Assembly: GCF_026745355.1 (NCBI RefSeq)
Contig: NC_079205.1
Coordinates: forward strand, 6,815,556 to 6,879,555
Length of the DNA stretch: 64,000 nt
Direction: 5' to 3'
From: Beta vulgaris subsp. vulgaris
Lineage: Eukaryota; Streptophyta; Magnoliopsida; Caryophyllales; Amaranthaceae
Part shown: positions 12,469 to 23,731 of the stretch, piece after piece
Position numbering within the stretch: position 1 is the stretch's first letter
How the letters are laid out: every line of letters begins with the position of its first letter
Translations under genes and position numbers: made by a program
Notes under the pieces: generated by a model
What the model was told of the DNA's origin: nothing
The model's database searches: none
Seen by the model: the letters and a program-made list of their open reading frames with translations, nothing else

Positions 12469-13110
12469 TAGCCATGGCCACTGGTGCGGGCTCGGCAGGC
12501 CGGGTCACGTGACCTAGCGGGTTGGACTGAGATTTCACGGTCCACGACTAGACTGTGAAATTCATGGTTTGGATGGGCTGGTCCACATGCTAAAAAATCT
12601 TGGCCCACACCGGTCTGTTACCGATTTTCACGGTTCGAGAAGCAATTCTGACGATTCATAGGCCTAGTAGGCTGGACCAAGCTGACGGGCCGGCATGAGA
12701 TTTTTTTTTTTCCAAAATTATTTGATCATTGGAACTATTCATTATTGTTACATAAAACCTTTAAAATGAATTTAAATATATAATTATTAATATTAATGAA
12801 CAATTTCATTATTTTTAAATTTGATTGAATTATAATATGTAATTTGATTGATTTAAATATACACAATTTGGTTGAATACTTACTTGGGTTGGGCTGATCT
12901 GATTCATGGGTCGGGCTGAATCAGTTTCGTGGTGCGGACTGGGAGATTTTAGTAGCGGGCTTTAGTGGGTTGTGCTCAAGATATCCAACCCACAACCCAC
13001 TCGCCAATTTCACGATTCGAGCCGGACTGGACCGAGCTTTTCACGAGCTCAGCCCACACGACCCACGAGGTGGGTTGGGCTGGATTGGCCTGCACTGTTG
13101 GTCATCTCAA
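12469..13110. mobile_element. Probable hAT element, GGGC-rich ends
   Basis: GC-rich ends full of GGGCTGG/CGGGCC motifs flank an AT-rich middle (12700-12880). The left terminus TAGCCATGGCCACTGG and the right terminus (reverse complement TGAGATGACCAACAGTG) are roughly inverted. No clean 8-bp duplication was found, so the borders are approximate. Overlapping open frames at 12965-13336 come from these repeats. Confidence 0.55.
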
Positions 13111-13750
13111 TGTTGCGCGTGCTCAATCTTCTAAGCAACAAAAAGGGGGTTGCAGGCTTCGAGAGAACGGGAGGGGGGGTTGGTGGGGGTGGAGGTCAGC
13201 CGGTCAGGTGGTGGTGGTTAAATGTAGGTGGGATAAGGAGAGAGAATTATGGTTAATTGGGGTCAACAGAGTTAACCACCAATACGCATTAACGGTATTT
13301 AAATGTATTTTCAAAAAACTCAGGGGTATATGGTGAATTCTGAAAAATTAGGGGTATTTAGTGAATAAATTTTTTTGTCAGGGGTATATATATATATGGT
13401 GAAAAAACCATGTTTCCAAAGCATTAGATAGGTTTTATCCTAGAACTTTCATTGATATGTGGTTCTGACTGTGGCTATTACACAAAAGTTATACAAATAA
13501 AATTTCACCTAGGGAACCAAGTTACACAAAAGTGTAACATGTAAAAAAAAATGGAGGAAGTACAGGTAAGTTAAAGTCCGTTACAAGAAAAGGTTGTAAA
13601 GGGTGAGACTTGAAACCTGAACCCCTAAGATCTCTATTATATAAGGGGAGGGAGAGTTATGGTGTCTCCGAATGAAAAGACTATTTTATCCATTTCCTTT
13701 CTAAATTACATACTCACTTATAAACCAAAGGGTGCTTAAAAAAAAATACT

Positions 13751-14284
13751 GATATTCCATTTGGTACCATTGTACTTTTGGCTTTTCCATTTGGTACCAC
13801 TATTTTTCAGATATTCTACATGGTACCACTATAATTTGAATTTATTCTCTATTGTAGCATTCAACTAAGTAAAGTGTTAATTTAAGTTAGAATAGGCTAG
13901 AGTTTTACTTCGATTTACATGTTTTAATTTGCGTTAAGGTTTTAGTAATTGTTTTAGTCGTTAAGGTCAAAGTTGAGGTCATATTTGACAATAAAAAGAC
14001 ATAGAATATTATGATCATTTTTATGAAAATTTTGACTGAAAAATAGAGCTTTTAAGGGTTAAAACGACACCCTAAAATCTTAATTTATTAAATTTTTGCA
14101 ACTGCAAATAGAAACATGCAAACTCAAACAAAATCCTATTCTTATTCAACCATTAACTAACAATTTACTTAAAAAAATGGTATGATAAAGATTAATATTA
14201 AATTAGAATGGTATCATATGAAAGTTTAAAATAACAGTGGTACCAAATGGAAAAGCCAAAAATTCAATGGTACCAAATGGAATA
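13751..14284. mobile_element. MITE copy 1 of a head-to-tail dimer
   Basis: Ends are inverted repeats of about 48 bp containing CCATTTGGTACCA twice per end. The first copy runs into the second with only AT between the two ATTCC-type ends. The inside (AAAGTGTTAATTTAAG and onward) is nearly identical in both copies. The superfamily is not certain: no convincing target duplication flanks the pair. Confidence 0.7.
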
Positions 14285-14815
14285 TATTCCATTTGGTACC
14301 ATTATACTTTTGGCTTTTCCATTTGGTACCACTATTTTTCAGATATTCTACATGGTACCACTATAATTTGATTTTATTCTCTATTGTAGCATTCAACTAA
14401 ATAAAGTGTTAATTTAAGTTAGAATAGGCTAGAGTTTTACTTCTATTTACATGCTTTAATTTGCGTTAAGGTTAGTAATCGTTTTAGTCGTTAAGGTTAA
14501 AGTTGGGGTCATATTTGACAATAAAAAGACATAAAATATTATGATCATTTTTATGAAAATTTTGACTGAAAAATAGAGCTTTAAGGGTTAAAACGACACC
14601 CTAAAATCTTAATTTATTAAATTTTTGCAGATGCAAATAGAAACATGCAAACCCAAACAAAATCGTATTCTTGTTCAACCATTAACTAACATTTAACTTA
14701 AAAAAATGGTATGATAAAGATTAATATTAAATTAGAGTGGTATCATGTGGAATTTTAAAATAACAGTGGTACCAAATGGAAAAGCCAAAAATTCAATGGT
14801 ACCAAATGGAATATC
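14285..14815. mobile_element. MITE copy 2 of a head-to-tail dimer
   Basis: A second copy of the preceding element in the same orientation, differing at scattered bases and small indels. The right end GGAATATC is the exact reverse complement of the left end of copy 1 (GATATTCC), so the dimer as a whole has matching termini. An open frame at 14745-14984 starts in the MITE end and is not considered a gene. Confidence 0.7.
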
Positions 14816-15310
14816 CCATAAAATTATAACAATCACTCACAAGTCAACTAAAATCATAGAATTGCATAATTTACATTATACAAATGATTCAATTGAAGAA
14901 ACTTTAAAAAAACCAAAAATTAACTTACAAACTACAACCAAATACACTACAACATCAATACATACTCACAAAAATTTGACTTGAAATCAAAATGTCCACT
15001 TTCTTCACAACATATGAAGTAGTGTACTTGATTCAAAAATCAACTAAAAAAATTATAATATTAGAAATCTTAAATAAATTCAATAAAATTTATATTTTAT
15101 TCATAGAATTGAACTTTGATAAGTAAAAAAAAAAAGACTGGTGAGAGAATTAAGTGACAGAGACTAAACCAATTAAATTTTGTAACCAAAAATAATTATA
15201 TCTCGTATGTCTAATGTTCAAATTTTGACTTTTAATTTACTTACGTTGAAAAAAACCGGATTTCCGTCTTAAAAACAATCTAAACACGCATCGCATGCAG
15301 AAAATGCTAG

Positions 15311-16361
15311 TGGAGCGTAATACCAACGCCATTAGATTACACATGTTACTCTGCTAGTTATAAAATGTGGAGTGATTATTAGATATATAAACTATAAAAT
15401 AGAGCACGGGGTCAATTGTAAATAAGATATTGTTTTGTATTAAATAAAAAGTTCTCCTTCCGGTCAAAAAATACATATTCTAATATCTTTGACCCATCAA
15501 AAAGTGAAAATCGATAAGTGTATTATTAGAGACGCTCACCAGTCACCTACTAGATGCAAGTATGCAAATTATGGTAGGTATGACATAGGACCATATAATG
15601 AAAAGTTTGAGTATATATAATTTGTTTCGCAAATGTCACTATTTACTTGGATCTTTTGAAAAAAAACGGATAAGGTGCTTGAGGTTAGATCACTCTTACC
15701 TTTGAGGCTTTGACCCTTTCCTTACTCTCATAAATCTACAGACTACAGTGCATTGCATGTCTAAATCACGTTGTTTACGAAAGGGAAATAATGGGTTGTT
15801 TAGGGACGAAAATGTGGTTCCTTTTGATGATAGTCAAAGTAGGATACTTTTAAAAAAAGAGAATTTCTAAACCAAGTTGGGATTTGGGAAAAAGACTAAT
15901 CGATTTATAGTTATGAGGATGGAGCTGACCATGAAGATGTTTTGTTGGTTAGTGACATTTCACCAAGTCGTCTAAGAAATTTTGGTGTTCATATAATCAT
16001 ATTTTTTTAGGTAAGATGAGACTCGATTTCATGATATTTGAAATTGGAGCTGATGCTAACATTACTAGACTATCACCTGCTATTCATTTCTATAATTATA
16101 TGTTAATGTTTAAAATTATGTCTATACAAACTTTAGAGATGAGTCAGAAAGAAATTTTAAGATAAATACATTTTATGAAGTTTTATAATTTGTAAATAAT
16201 GTATTTTGATTGTATGTTTGAACTATGATAGTAAATTGGGGGGGCCTGGTTCATTTACAGTGGATTATATAAATTTGAACACTTAATTAGCCGGTTCTGC
16301 TATTCTTATGTAAGACTTTCTTCTAACATGATTATCATGTTAGTATTCAATGGGTCTCACC
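15311..16361. other. Intergenic, no gene seen
   Basis: AT-rich and featureless apart from a partial Stowaway-like end near 15450 (CTCCTTCCGGTCAAAAAATA). Confidence 0.4.
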
Positions 16362-16812
16362 TAGAGGTGGGCATGGGCCGGGCAGCAGGATCTCACCTAG
16401 AGGTGGACATAGGCCGGGCCGAGCCAGCATGCGGCCCGACACGATTTGGGCCCGACCCAGCATGAGTCTGCTCGAGGCCCGACCTAACCCGGTGTCCGTG
16501 CGCCTGTCACGGTCAAGAAATTTTATTTCGAGTCCACACCGGCACGAGCCCGCCTAGATGGCCCGAGGACCGGCTCGCGGGCCGAACGCTCATTTCCTTT
16601 TTTTAGCCTAGAACTGTCAAAAATCCAAAAAAACAACATAAAACACAGGCTAGCCCACAGGAGGCACAAGCCCGGCCCGCGAGGGAAATCTGGAAATTTC
16701 AAGCCTAGTTCGACACGGCCCACCACTCACAGGCTCGGGCCCGACCCGACCCTCCATTTCCCCAAGCCCGCAGGCTGAGCCCGTGAATAGGCCCGACCCA
16801 TGGCCAGATTTA
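16362..16812. mobile_element. hAT element with duplicated left terminus
   Basis: A perfect 8-bp duplication GTCTCACC flanks it (16354-16361 and 16813-16820). The left end is TAGAGGTGGGCATGGGCC; the right end reverse-complemented is TAAATCTGGCCATGGG. Ends are rich in GGCCCG/CGGGCC subterminal repeats. The left terminus is present twice: a second TAGAGGTGGACATAGGCC starts at 16398, preceded by ATCTCACC, almost the target site again. No transposase frame. It shares ends with the elements at 39693, 47912, 58437 and 62956. Confidence 0.88.
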
Positions 16813-16864
16813 GTCTCACCCGTTCCATTTGTGATAGAGTATGGCTGCATTGAATCAAACGTAG

Positions 16865-16865
<1 letters not shown>

Positions 16866-16903
<38 letters not shown>
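16866..16903. repeat. (TA)n microsatellite
   Basis: A pure TA run of about 38 bases immediately left of the element at 16904. A similar run lies at the other end of that element. Confidence 0.9.
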
Positions 16904-16905
<2 letters not shown>

Positions 16906-17047
16906 AATGAGATCTCGTGAAAGCCATCTTTAGGCTGAAAACTGAAAATAATGAATCTCAGTCGTGGATTTTTCATCGTGCGGACATAAATCAATTATAA
17001 TTTAATTTGACCACGCGGTTTTTGAAACCCATTTTTTCTACCAAAAA

Positions 17048-17101
17048 CTTTCTCTCTCCTCTCTCCTCTCTCCTCTCTCCTCTCTCCTCTCTTCTCTCTC
17101 C
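17048..17101. repeat. CTCTCTC microsatellite
   Basis: Pyrimidine tract of repeated CTCTCTCCT units. Confidence 0.85.
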
Positions 17102-18039
17102 TTCCTTTTCTCTGCTGGAACGTTACTTTGTCTCCCATCTAAGTTGAATCTTCTTCTTGTTTGCAGCATTTTTCATCCTCAATTTATAATTCCAGTAAGC
17201 TTTTAATTGTTTTTTGGTTTTACGTTTAGTTTATTTTCACTTATAATATTTTTTCTTTGACTTTTAATTCTTATAATTTCTGGATCTAGTGGTTCGAAAC
17301 TTTTTTGTGAACTTTTTGTTAGATCTAGAAGAGAATTTCGTATATTCATGTGAATTTTTGCAACATTTACTAAATTTTCGTTATATATTGTTTGAAAAAG
17401 CTATTTTTCTGTTTTTTTGGAAAATTAATTTTCGTATATATTGTTTGGAAGTTAATGTTCTTGAAAAATTTGTTGAAATTCTTGTTATACTTCATCTGGA
17501 AGTTAATTTCCTTGAAGAATTTGCTAAAATTCTTGTTCTACTTCTTCTGGAAGTAAAATCAATTGAGATTTTATCTTTCTCCTCTGGGTTTTTTGCTTGT
17601 TCATGGTCGGATCTGGAGAACTTTGCGACGGTGTTGTTTCATTTCACTCACTCGGTGTTGAAAGATTGTCATTTTAAAACAGGTTATGTTATCATCACTT
17701 TGAACAAGCTCACTTCGATTATATCTTACCCAATTTCATAAAAGGTGTTACTGAGTTACACAATGGCAATATAATTAACACTACTCGGTCTTCTCTTGAA
17801 ACTGTTCGCTCTCTGCATCAAGCCCGTATATGGTTTGTATAGATATTTCGCTTACTTGGTGTTGAAAGATTGTTCTACTTCATCTGGATATTAATTTCCT
17901 TGAAGAATTTGCTAAAATTCTTGTTCTACTTTCTCCTCCTCTGGGTTTGTTTGCTTGTTCATGGTCGGATCTGGAGAACTTCGAGAAGGTGTTGTTTGTT
18001 TTGGACGGTGGTGCTCATGTGTTTTGGGTTAATTAACCA

Positions 18040-18340
18040 AAAAGTTAATTAACCAAAAGTTACCATAAAAATGATAATAGTTATTCTAATAATAAATAAA
18101 GTTACCCTAAAAATGATAAAAGTTACCCTAAAAGTGATAATAGTTATTCTTATAATAAATAAAGTTTCCCTAAAAATGATAAAAGTTACCCTAAAAGTGG
18201 TAATAGTTATTCTTATAATAAATAAAGTTATTCTTGAAATATATAGAACCACCCTTAATACAATAAAGTTACCCCAAAATTGGTAAAAGTTACCCTAAAA
18301 GTGTTAAAAGTTACCCTAAAGGTATTAAAAGTTACTTTGT
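18040..18340. repeat. 63-bp minisatellite
   Basis: Units of 63 bp built from AAAGTTACCCTAAAAATGAT and TAATAGTTATTCTTATAATA; clear starts at 18098 and 18161, with shorter degenerate units on both sides. Each unit itself contains two related AAAGTTACCCTAAAA submotifs. Open frames on both strands across it (18049-18286) are repeat-encoded. Confidence 0.8.
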
Positions 18341-18828
18341 TTTCAGTTTTCAGATTAAGAGTTATTTTCAGCGGATCTTACCCCTATATATATATATATA
18401 TATATATAAAGAGGTGTACCTAAACAAGAAATTGTGTTATGTGGCGTTTTTTCTATGAAATTTTAGTTTATGTAATCAAAAAATTAGAAATTACATAGTA
18501 TAAGTTTTGATCCTATGACCTCAAGTTCATATACATACTAAAATTTTAAACACTAGACCAAATTGTATCTAGTGTTACCATTTTTAAAGTTTAATAATAA
18601 TAAATGAAATCTTTTTCTTACCTGGGGATAATTTGGGTCCAATAACTAGTTTCATTCAAAAAAAAATTAACCACATGTGGGATTGGTCATTCTACATCTT
18701 TTTCTCTAATGTTTGACGACTCAACCCATATAATATCTGCGTTTTTTATACAACATTTATTTTTTGATGAGTGGACTAAAATAAGCAATTTAATAAACAA
18801 ACAGTGGGATGATATAACAAATAATATA

Positions 18829-19088
18829 CTATTTTCATGGTCTCATAATATAGTGTTTGTTTCTCTCTTTTGATGTCAAACTTTAAAATTTTTGACCAAA
18901 TATTCTCATTTGTATATTTAAAAAAAAATATTCATGTCGGACCTTGTTAGATTCATCTCCATGTGTAGTTTCATAATCAACTTTTCACATTTTTTTATCA
19001 ATAAGGTATTAAGGATATCGAAGGTCAAATATTTATTTTGGAGATCGTATAAAAAGGAAACAAACACTATAGTGTGAAATAAATGAAG
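18829..19088. mobile_element. Stowaway-like MITE
   Basis: TA flanks at 18827-18828 and 19089-19090. Inverted ends: CTATTTTCATGGTCTCATAA on the left and, on the right, GTGAAATAAATGAAG; inside them GTGTTTGTTTC pairs with GAAACAAACAC. 260 bp, no coding content. Part of an open frame at 18918-19244 on the minus strand is noise from this element. Confidence 0.7.
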
Positions 19089-19327
19089 TAGTACACAACT
19101 AGACAAAAAAAAAAAATTGTTAGAAAAGTACGAGTCTCTCAAACAATGACCTTGATTATATTTTTTTTTGAGGACAATGCTATCTTTAAATGAGAGTGAC
19201 ATTACATGAATATATTTGTCCACGCAAGGGCCGGGCCGAAGCATAAATAGTTAAATACATAATTCATCAAGATGCATTTCAATTAGACTTGTAACTTGTT
19301 TAATGGTTTGGACGGACATATATTGTA

Positions 19328-19915
19328 ATAGAATTTTTTTGCACGCGATGTATACTTGGATTTTTTTCCAAAACAGAAACTTGATTTTCTTCGGCATAAG
19401 AGTCAAAATCTGAACATTAGACATACAAAGTATAATTGTTTTTAGTTGCAAAATTTAGTTGTTTTATTTCTGTCACTTAAGTCTCTCACCAATCTTTTTG
19501 TTTTTTTTTTTGTACTTTTCAAAGTTAAATTCTATGAACAAAATAGAAATTTATTGAATTTATTTATGATTTCTAATATTATAATTTTTTAGTTGATTTT
19601 TGACATAAGTACAGTACTTCATAAATTTTAAATAAAGTGGATACTTTGATTTCAATTCAATTTTTCATAGGTTGTAGTTTGTAAGTGAATTTTTAAGTTT
19701 TTGTAAAGTTTTCTCATTTTAGTGATTTGCATAACGTAAATTATGCAATTTTTTTAGTTGACTTGTGAGTGATTGTTATAATTATATTTTTTGTATTTTT
19801 GATTGAAGCCCCCTTTGATTTGTAAGTGAATTTGTAATTTAAAATAGGAAAGGGGGTAACATAGTATCTTCATTCGGGGACACCATAGCTCCCCCCTTCC
19901 CTTATATAATAAAGA
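19328..19915 (-). mobile_element. Non-autonomous Helitron (minus strand)
   Basis: Read on the minus strand it starts TCTTTATTATATAAGGGAAG after a host A (complement of T at 19916) and continues with GCTATGGTGTCC as in the copies at 13631 and 20499. The 3' end has CATCGCGTGC, spacer and CTAT, a one-base departure from the expected CTAG. The body is homologous, in reverse, to 14985-15300. Confidence 0.7.
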
Positions 19916-20499
19916 TATGTTGTACTTTAATTCTTGAATGATATTTTACATAAACCTTTTTACCTTGATAATTAATCGCTATTATATAATAGAAAAAGAT
20001 AGGTCCAAATATATGAAAAAGTTTTATTATATATAGGAAATACTACAAAAAAGTAAATAATTTTTTTCCTTGTCTAACTTCTAAATTTCAATTTCACTAT
20101 AAATACACCTCTATTTTTTTTATCATGACCCACCATTAATTGTGAATGGTTTTTGATAATAGTGATTTGTAAATAAATTTTTGTAAATGTTTTTGTATGT
20201 ACTGACGTTCTAGGTTATTAGTTTTAGTTTGTATGCTAATTTTAAGTTTTAATAAGGTTTCCTAATTATTTGAGTGATTTGCGTGATTTTTATAACATGA
20301 TTTTCTCAATTGTATGAGTGATTTGTAAAGTTTCTTCTTTTAAGCGTGTGAGTGAGTGTTGTAAATTAATTTTCGGTAGTTTTTTTTTAGTGCCGATTAT
20401 GATTTTGACATTCCTTTTGTAATTTAGAAAGGGAAGGGGGCAAAATAGGAATTTCAAAAGAGGACACCATTGCTCCCCCCTTCCCTTATATAATAGAGA
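19916..20499 (-). mobile_element. Helitron with only the 5' end resolved
   Basis: The minus-strand 5' terminus TCTCTATTATATAAGGGAAG lies at 20499, followed by GCAATGGTGTCC as in its relatives. The 3' hairpin and CTRR end could not be located to the left, so the left border given is simply the neighbouring element's end. Confidence 0.45.
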
Positions 20500-20510
20500 T
20501 TATAGTTAAA

Positions 20511-21027
20511 CTAGTAATGTATTCCGGACGATGTTTCGGGTCAGTCAAAAATAAAATAATTATTCATAAATTTTATTTTTGATTTTATCATCTTTTCATA
20601 ATATTCTGTCTAGTACGAAATTGAAAACTAGACATTATGACATGATAAGTTGTTCAAAAAACACTTCTAATGATTTTGATATAAAAATAACAATTTCAAT
20701 GTAATTCGGGTAAACAAATGTTATTACTTAATAAAGGGGTTAAAGATCAAAAAGTTTGCTACATGTTTTTATAATTACATATAATTATGAGAATTTATTA
20801 AATTTTACTTTGAAATATTATTTAAGCATTGAGATTGTATTGGAGTAGTGGTTAAACTCTCACATTTCATTTTCATTTCAAAATCGTGCGTTCGAATCCT
20901 AATAACTACACATCGTTAATAATTTTGATTGAGATTATAAACTTATGTATTAGAATCTTGAGAAGAGTGCCGCGTGGCACAGTTCCTTTGTTAGGAATGC
21001 CTTTTAATATATTTGTATAGATAGAGA
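20511..21027 (-). mobile_element. Non-autonomous Helitron, second family
   Basis: On the minus strand it begins TCTCTATCTATACAAATATA after host A and ends with a small hairpin region and CTAG (20511-20514) before host T. Its interior contains a tRNA-like stretch (GTGGTTAAACTCTCAC ... GCGTTCGAATCC, about 20849-20899) that recurs in a truncated copy within the intron of transporter B (about 55310-55600). No Rep/helicase frame. Confidence 0.7.
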
Positions 21028-21373
21028 TAGTCAATCACATTTTTTATCAACCTCTTTAATTTTCTATACATCATAAAATGAGTACATTTTGTTTATATAA
21101 CTACAATTTCAAACGGTTGGTTAAATGAGTTGAAAAATCCTTAACCTAGACGGCTAGACGGCTAGACCCATCTCATTTATAAACACATTTTATCTTTATT
21201 CTGTAAGTGAAGAAAAGGGCTCGCCGAAAAATCGACATTAATTTTTAAAATACCTAATATAATGGCACAATTCTCCGCCTCCATGTTAAATGTTTTTACA
21301 ATTGTGAAATTTTTTATTTAAAAAAACACTCTAAATAAATTATCAATTCTTCCTTTTCTCCCTTTTCATAATC

Positions 21374-21790
21374 AGGGGTGTGCAATTTTGAACTGGGACT
21401 AGAATTTGGACCGGGATTGGACCGAAAAATTTCTATCCGGTCCCCGTTCCATGAAAACTCAGGATTTTGAGTTTTCGATCCGGTTCAAACTCGTAATTTT
21501 TCGGTCCGAACAATAATTTTTTTGTGCAAAAATAGGCTTGAACGTTAAAAAAAAGTTTAATTTTGAAAAGTTAGAAAGCTAAAACCTTATCTTTATTGCA
21601 TTTAAGATTATTAATTTTAGTATTATTAGTTTTTAATATATCAAATTTATTGATTTGTTTAAACCTTAGCAAAAAAGTTTTTTGAATAAAAGATAGAAAT
21701 TCCGGTCCAATCGGTCCAATTCCGGTCCAAAAGCATTTCAGATTTCGGTTGGTCCGGTCCAATCCAGTTTTGGACCAGTGCACACCCCTA
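21374..21790. mobile_element. hAT element, GGTCCAA type
   Basis: Left end CAGGGGTGTGCAATTTTGAA, right end reverse complement TAGGGGTGTGCACTGGTCC: the classical hAT terminus. Flanks TTCATAAT and CCCATAAC agree at 5 of 8 positions with only transitions, as for an aged 8-bp duplication. Subterminal repeats are GGTCC/GGACC. The open frame at 21571-21801 (minus) is made of these repeats. Confidence 0.75.
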
Positions 21791-22194
21791 CCCATAACCA
21801 TTACTCCATATTTTTATGCATAACTTCATATAGTTATTTTTGTAAGGAACGACCTACTTTATTTTAGTTTAAAATTAGGTAGGAACTAATCTCAATATTA
21901 ATACGAGTACAAACCATCTTTCTATATATAGTGATGACTAGTTTAATCTATTTAGGGATCAGTTTAATCTATTTAGAGACCGGTTTAATCCACTCAGTAA
22001 TCACATTTTTTATACCATTTAATGACTAGTTTAATCCATTAACTGACTTTTTTAATAATCCATTTGGTAGAACTGTCGAATTATTTTTTTTAAATTGCCT
22101 ACTATAAAAGGAAAATTAAGGGAGGAAAAGAGAAGAGATGACTAGGATGGTGCGTGCGAGATGTATAGGGATAGTGATAGTGTTGGGTTTTAGT

Positions 22195-22957
22195 AAGATA
22201 AAATAGACTACTTAGGAAAATGCAGGCTTGAATTCATCTAATTTAATATTAAAAGTAGACCACATATTTAATAATTTGTGAACTTTTTATATTTCAGCAT
22301 ACATTGCATGCTTACAAGACTATTTATTTTTATCAAAAGAGACACATTAATAGCAAAAAAGCAAGTAATGAAAAGTTAGGGTGCGTTCTCTTCACCTTAA
22401 TAAATTAAGTTTCAGGTCCAATAAGTTCAGATAAGTTTTAATCAGAGCAATAAGTTTCAATCAGGTTTAATAAGGTCCAATAAGTTCCAATCAGGTGCAA
22501 TAAGTTCTAATTAGGTCGAATAAGGTCCAATAAGTTCCAATTAGTCTAATCAGGTCCAATAAGTTTCACTAAGGATTAAATAGTCTAGTTAGGAAAATAC
22601 AGGCTTGAATTTGTCTAATTTAATATTAAAATTAGACCGCATATTTTAATAATTTGTGAACTTTTTATATTTCAGTATACGTTGCATGCTTACAAGACTA
22701 TTTATTTTTATCAAAAGAGACACACATTTAATAGCAAAAAAGCAAGTAATGAAAAGTTAGGGTGCGTTGTCTTCAACTTAATAAATTAAGTTTCAGGTCT
22801 AATAAGTTCAGATAAGTTTTAATCTGGGCAATAAGTTAGAATCAGGTCCAATAAGTTCCAATCAGGTGCAATAAGTTCCAATCAGGTCTAGTAAGGTCCA
22901 ATAAGTTCCAATTAGGTCTAATCAGGTCCAATAAGTTTCAAGAAGGTCCAAATAATC
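22195..22957. repeat. Tandem duplication of about 381 bp
   Basis: A block starting near TAGACTACTTAGGAAAATGCAGG (first 19 bases diagnostic) at about 22202 is repeated from about 22583. It spans unique DNA plus the left end of the Harbinger-like element, so both copies carry a GGGTGCGTT terminus (22379 and 22760). The copies differ at scattered positions. Confidence 0.8.
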
Positions 22958-23731
22958 AATGATCAATAGATATTTGTATTATTGTCCATTATTTTATTAT
23001 TCATATCACTATTAGTTGATTATGTTATTATTAGAATTTTAATTAAAGTACAACAATGATTATATCATATTATACTTGTATTATTGTCTATTATTTTATT
23101 AAATATTCGTATTATTGTCTATTATTTTATTATTCATGTTACTATTAGCTGATTAAGTTATTATTAAATTTTTTGAATTAAAGGAGCACATGTATAGTAT
23201 TATACTTGTATTATTGTCTATTATTTTATTATTTATATTACAATTATTAACAAGACTATTAGATATATTAGTGGTGAAAGTTTAGATAGACAAGTATATA
23301 AATAGTATATTTTTTTTGTCAAATTGTTTATCGTAAGAGATAATTAATAATAAATAATTTTTTAAAGGGTAAATTTTAATGATTATTATTTCATAATAAA
23401 TTTTGAGGGGTAGTATGTTAGGGGCAATATTTATATTATAACTCATCAATAATTTTGTCTAATAAGGTCAAATAAGTTTTAATTAGGTCCAATAAGGTCT
23501 AATAAGTTTCAATCAGGTCTAATAAGGTGTAATAAGTTTCAATCAGGTCCAATAAGGTCTAATAAGTTCCAATCTGGTCAATAAGTTTCAATCAAGTCCA
23601 ATAAGTTCCAATAAGGTCCAATCAGGTCCAATAAGTTGAATCAGGTCCAATCAGGTCTAATAAGATCAGTTTAGGTCCAATAAGTTCAGTTCAAATAAGT
23701 CCAGGTTCAATAAGGTAAAAAGAACGCACCC
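22379..23731. mobile_element. Harbinger/Tourist-like element
   Basis: Left terminus GGGTGCGTTCTCTTCACC with TTA before it (22376-22378); right terminus, reverse-complemented, GGGTGCGTTCTTTTTACC with TTA after it (23732-23734). A 3-bp TTA duplication is typical of PIF/Harbinger. Both ends are filled with degenerate AATAAGGTCCAATAAGTTCC/AATCAGGTC repeats. A second left end at 22760 arose by the local duplication. The middle (22970-23440) has direct repeats of TATTATTGTCTATTATTTTA. No transposase. Confidence 0.7.

Larger units (their letters stand above)
13631..15310 (+). mobile_element. Helitron carrying a nested MITE dimer
   Basis: The left end TCTCTATTATATAAGGGG follows a host A. The right end has CGCATCGCATGC followed by spacer and CTAG (15307-15310) before a host T. 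The termini match the Helitrons at 1244 and 19328. Without the nested MITE pair (13751-14815) the Helitron would be about 615 bp. The 14985-15240 part reappears reverse-complemented at 19400-19700, confirming family membership. No Rep/helicase frame is present. Confidence 0.8.
16904..18384. mobile_element. Inverted-repeat element set between two (TA)n runs
   Basis: Both ends abut (TA)n tracts (16866-16903 and 18385-18408). The first about 45 bases and the reverse complement of the last about 45 share GAGATC/AAGATC followed by GTGAAA/CTGAAA and an identical CTGAAAACTGAAAA. A terminal repeat sitting inside a TA microsatellite is the pattern described for rice Micron elements; assignment to that type is inference. 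The interior is unusual: a CT tract (17048-17100), AT-rich DNA with imperfect direct repeats (about 17490-17636 versus 17876-17998) and a 63-bp minisatellite. A 150-codon open frame at 17289-17741 is low complexity and lacks recognisable domains. Confidence 0.6.

Noticed and set aside
12965..13336. 123-aa and 94-aa overlapping frames
   Set aside because: Produced by GGGC-type subterminal repeats and a G-rich tract; no protein family resemblance.
17289..17741. 150-aa Phe/Leu-rich frame
   Set aside because: Low-complexity AT-rich sequence with internal repeats, inside a transposon, without any known motif.
22400..22950. CRISPR-like array of regular repeats
   Set aside because: Repeats are degenerate, without unique spacers of constant length, and form subterminal arrays of a plant transposon.
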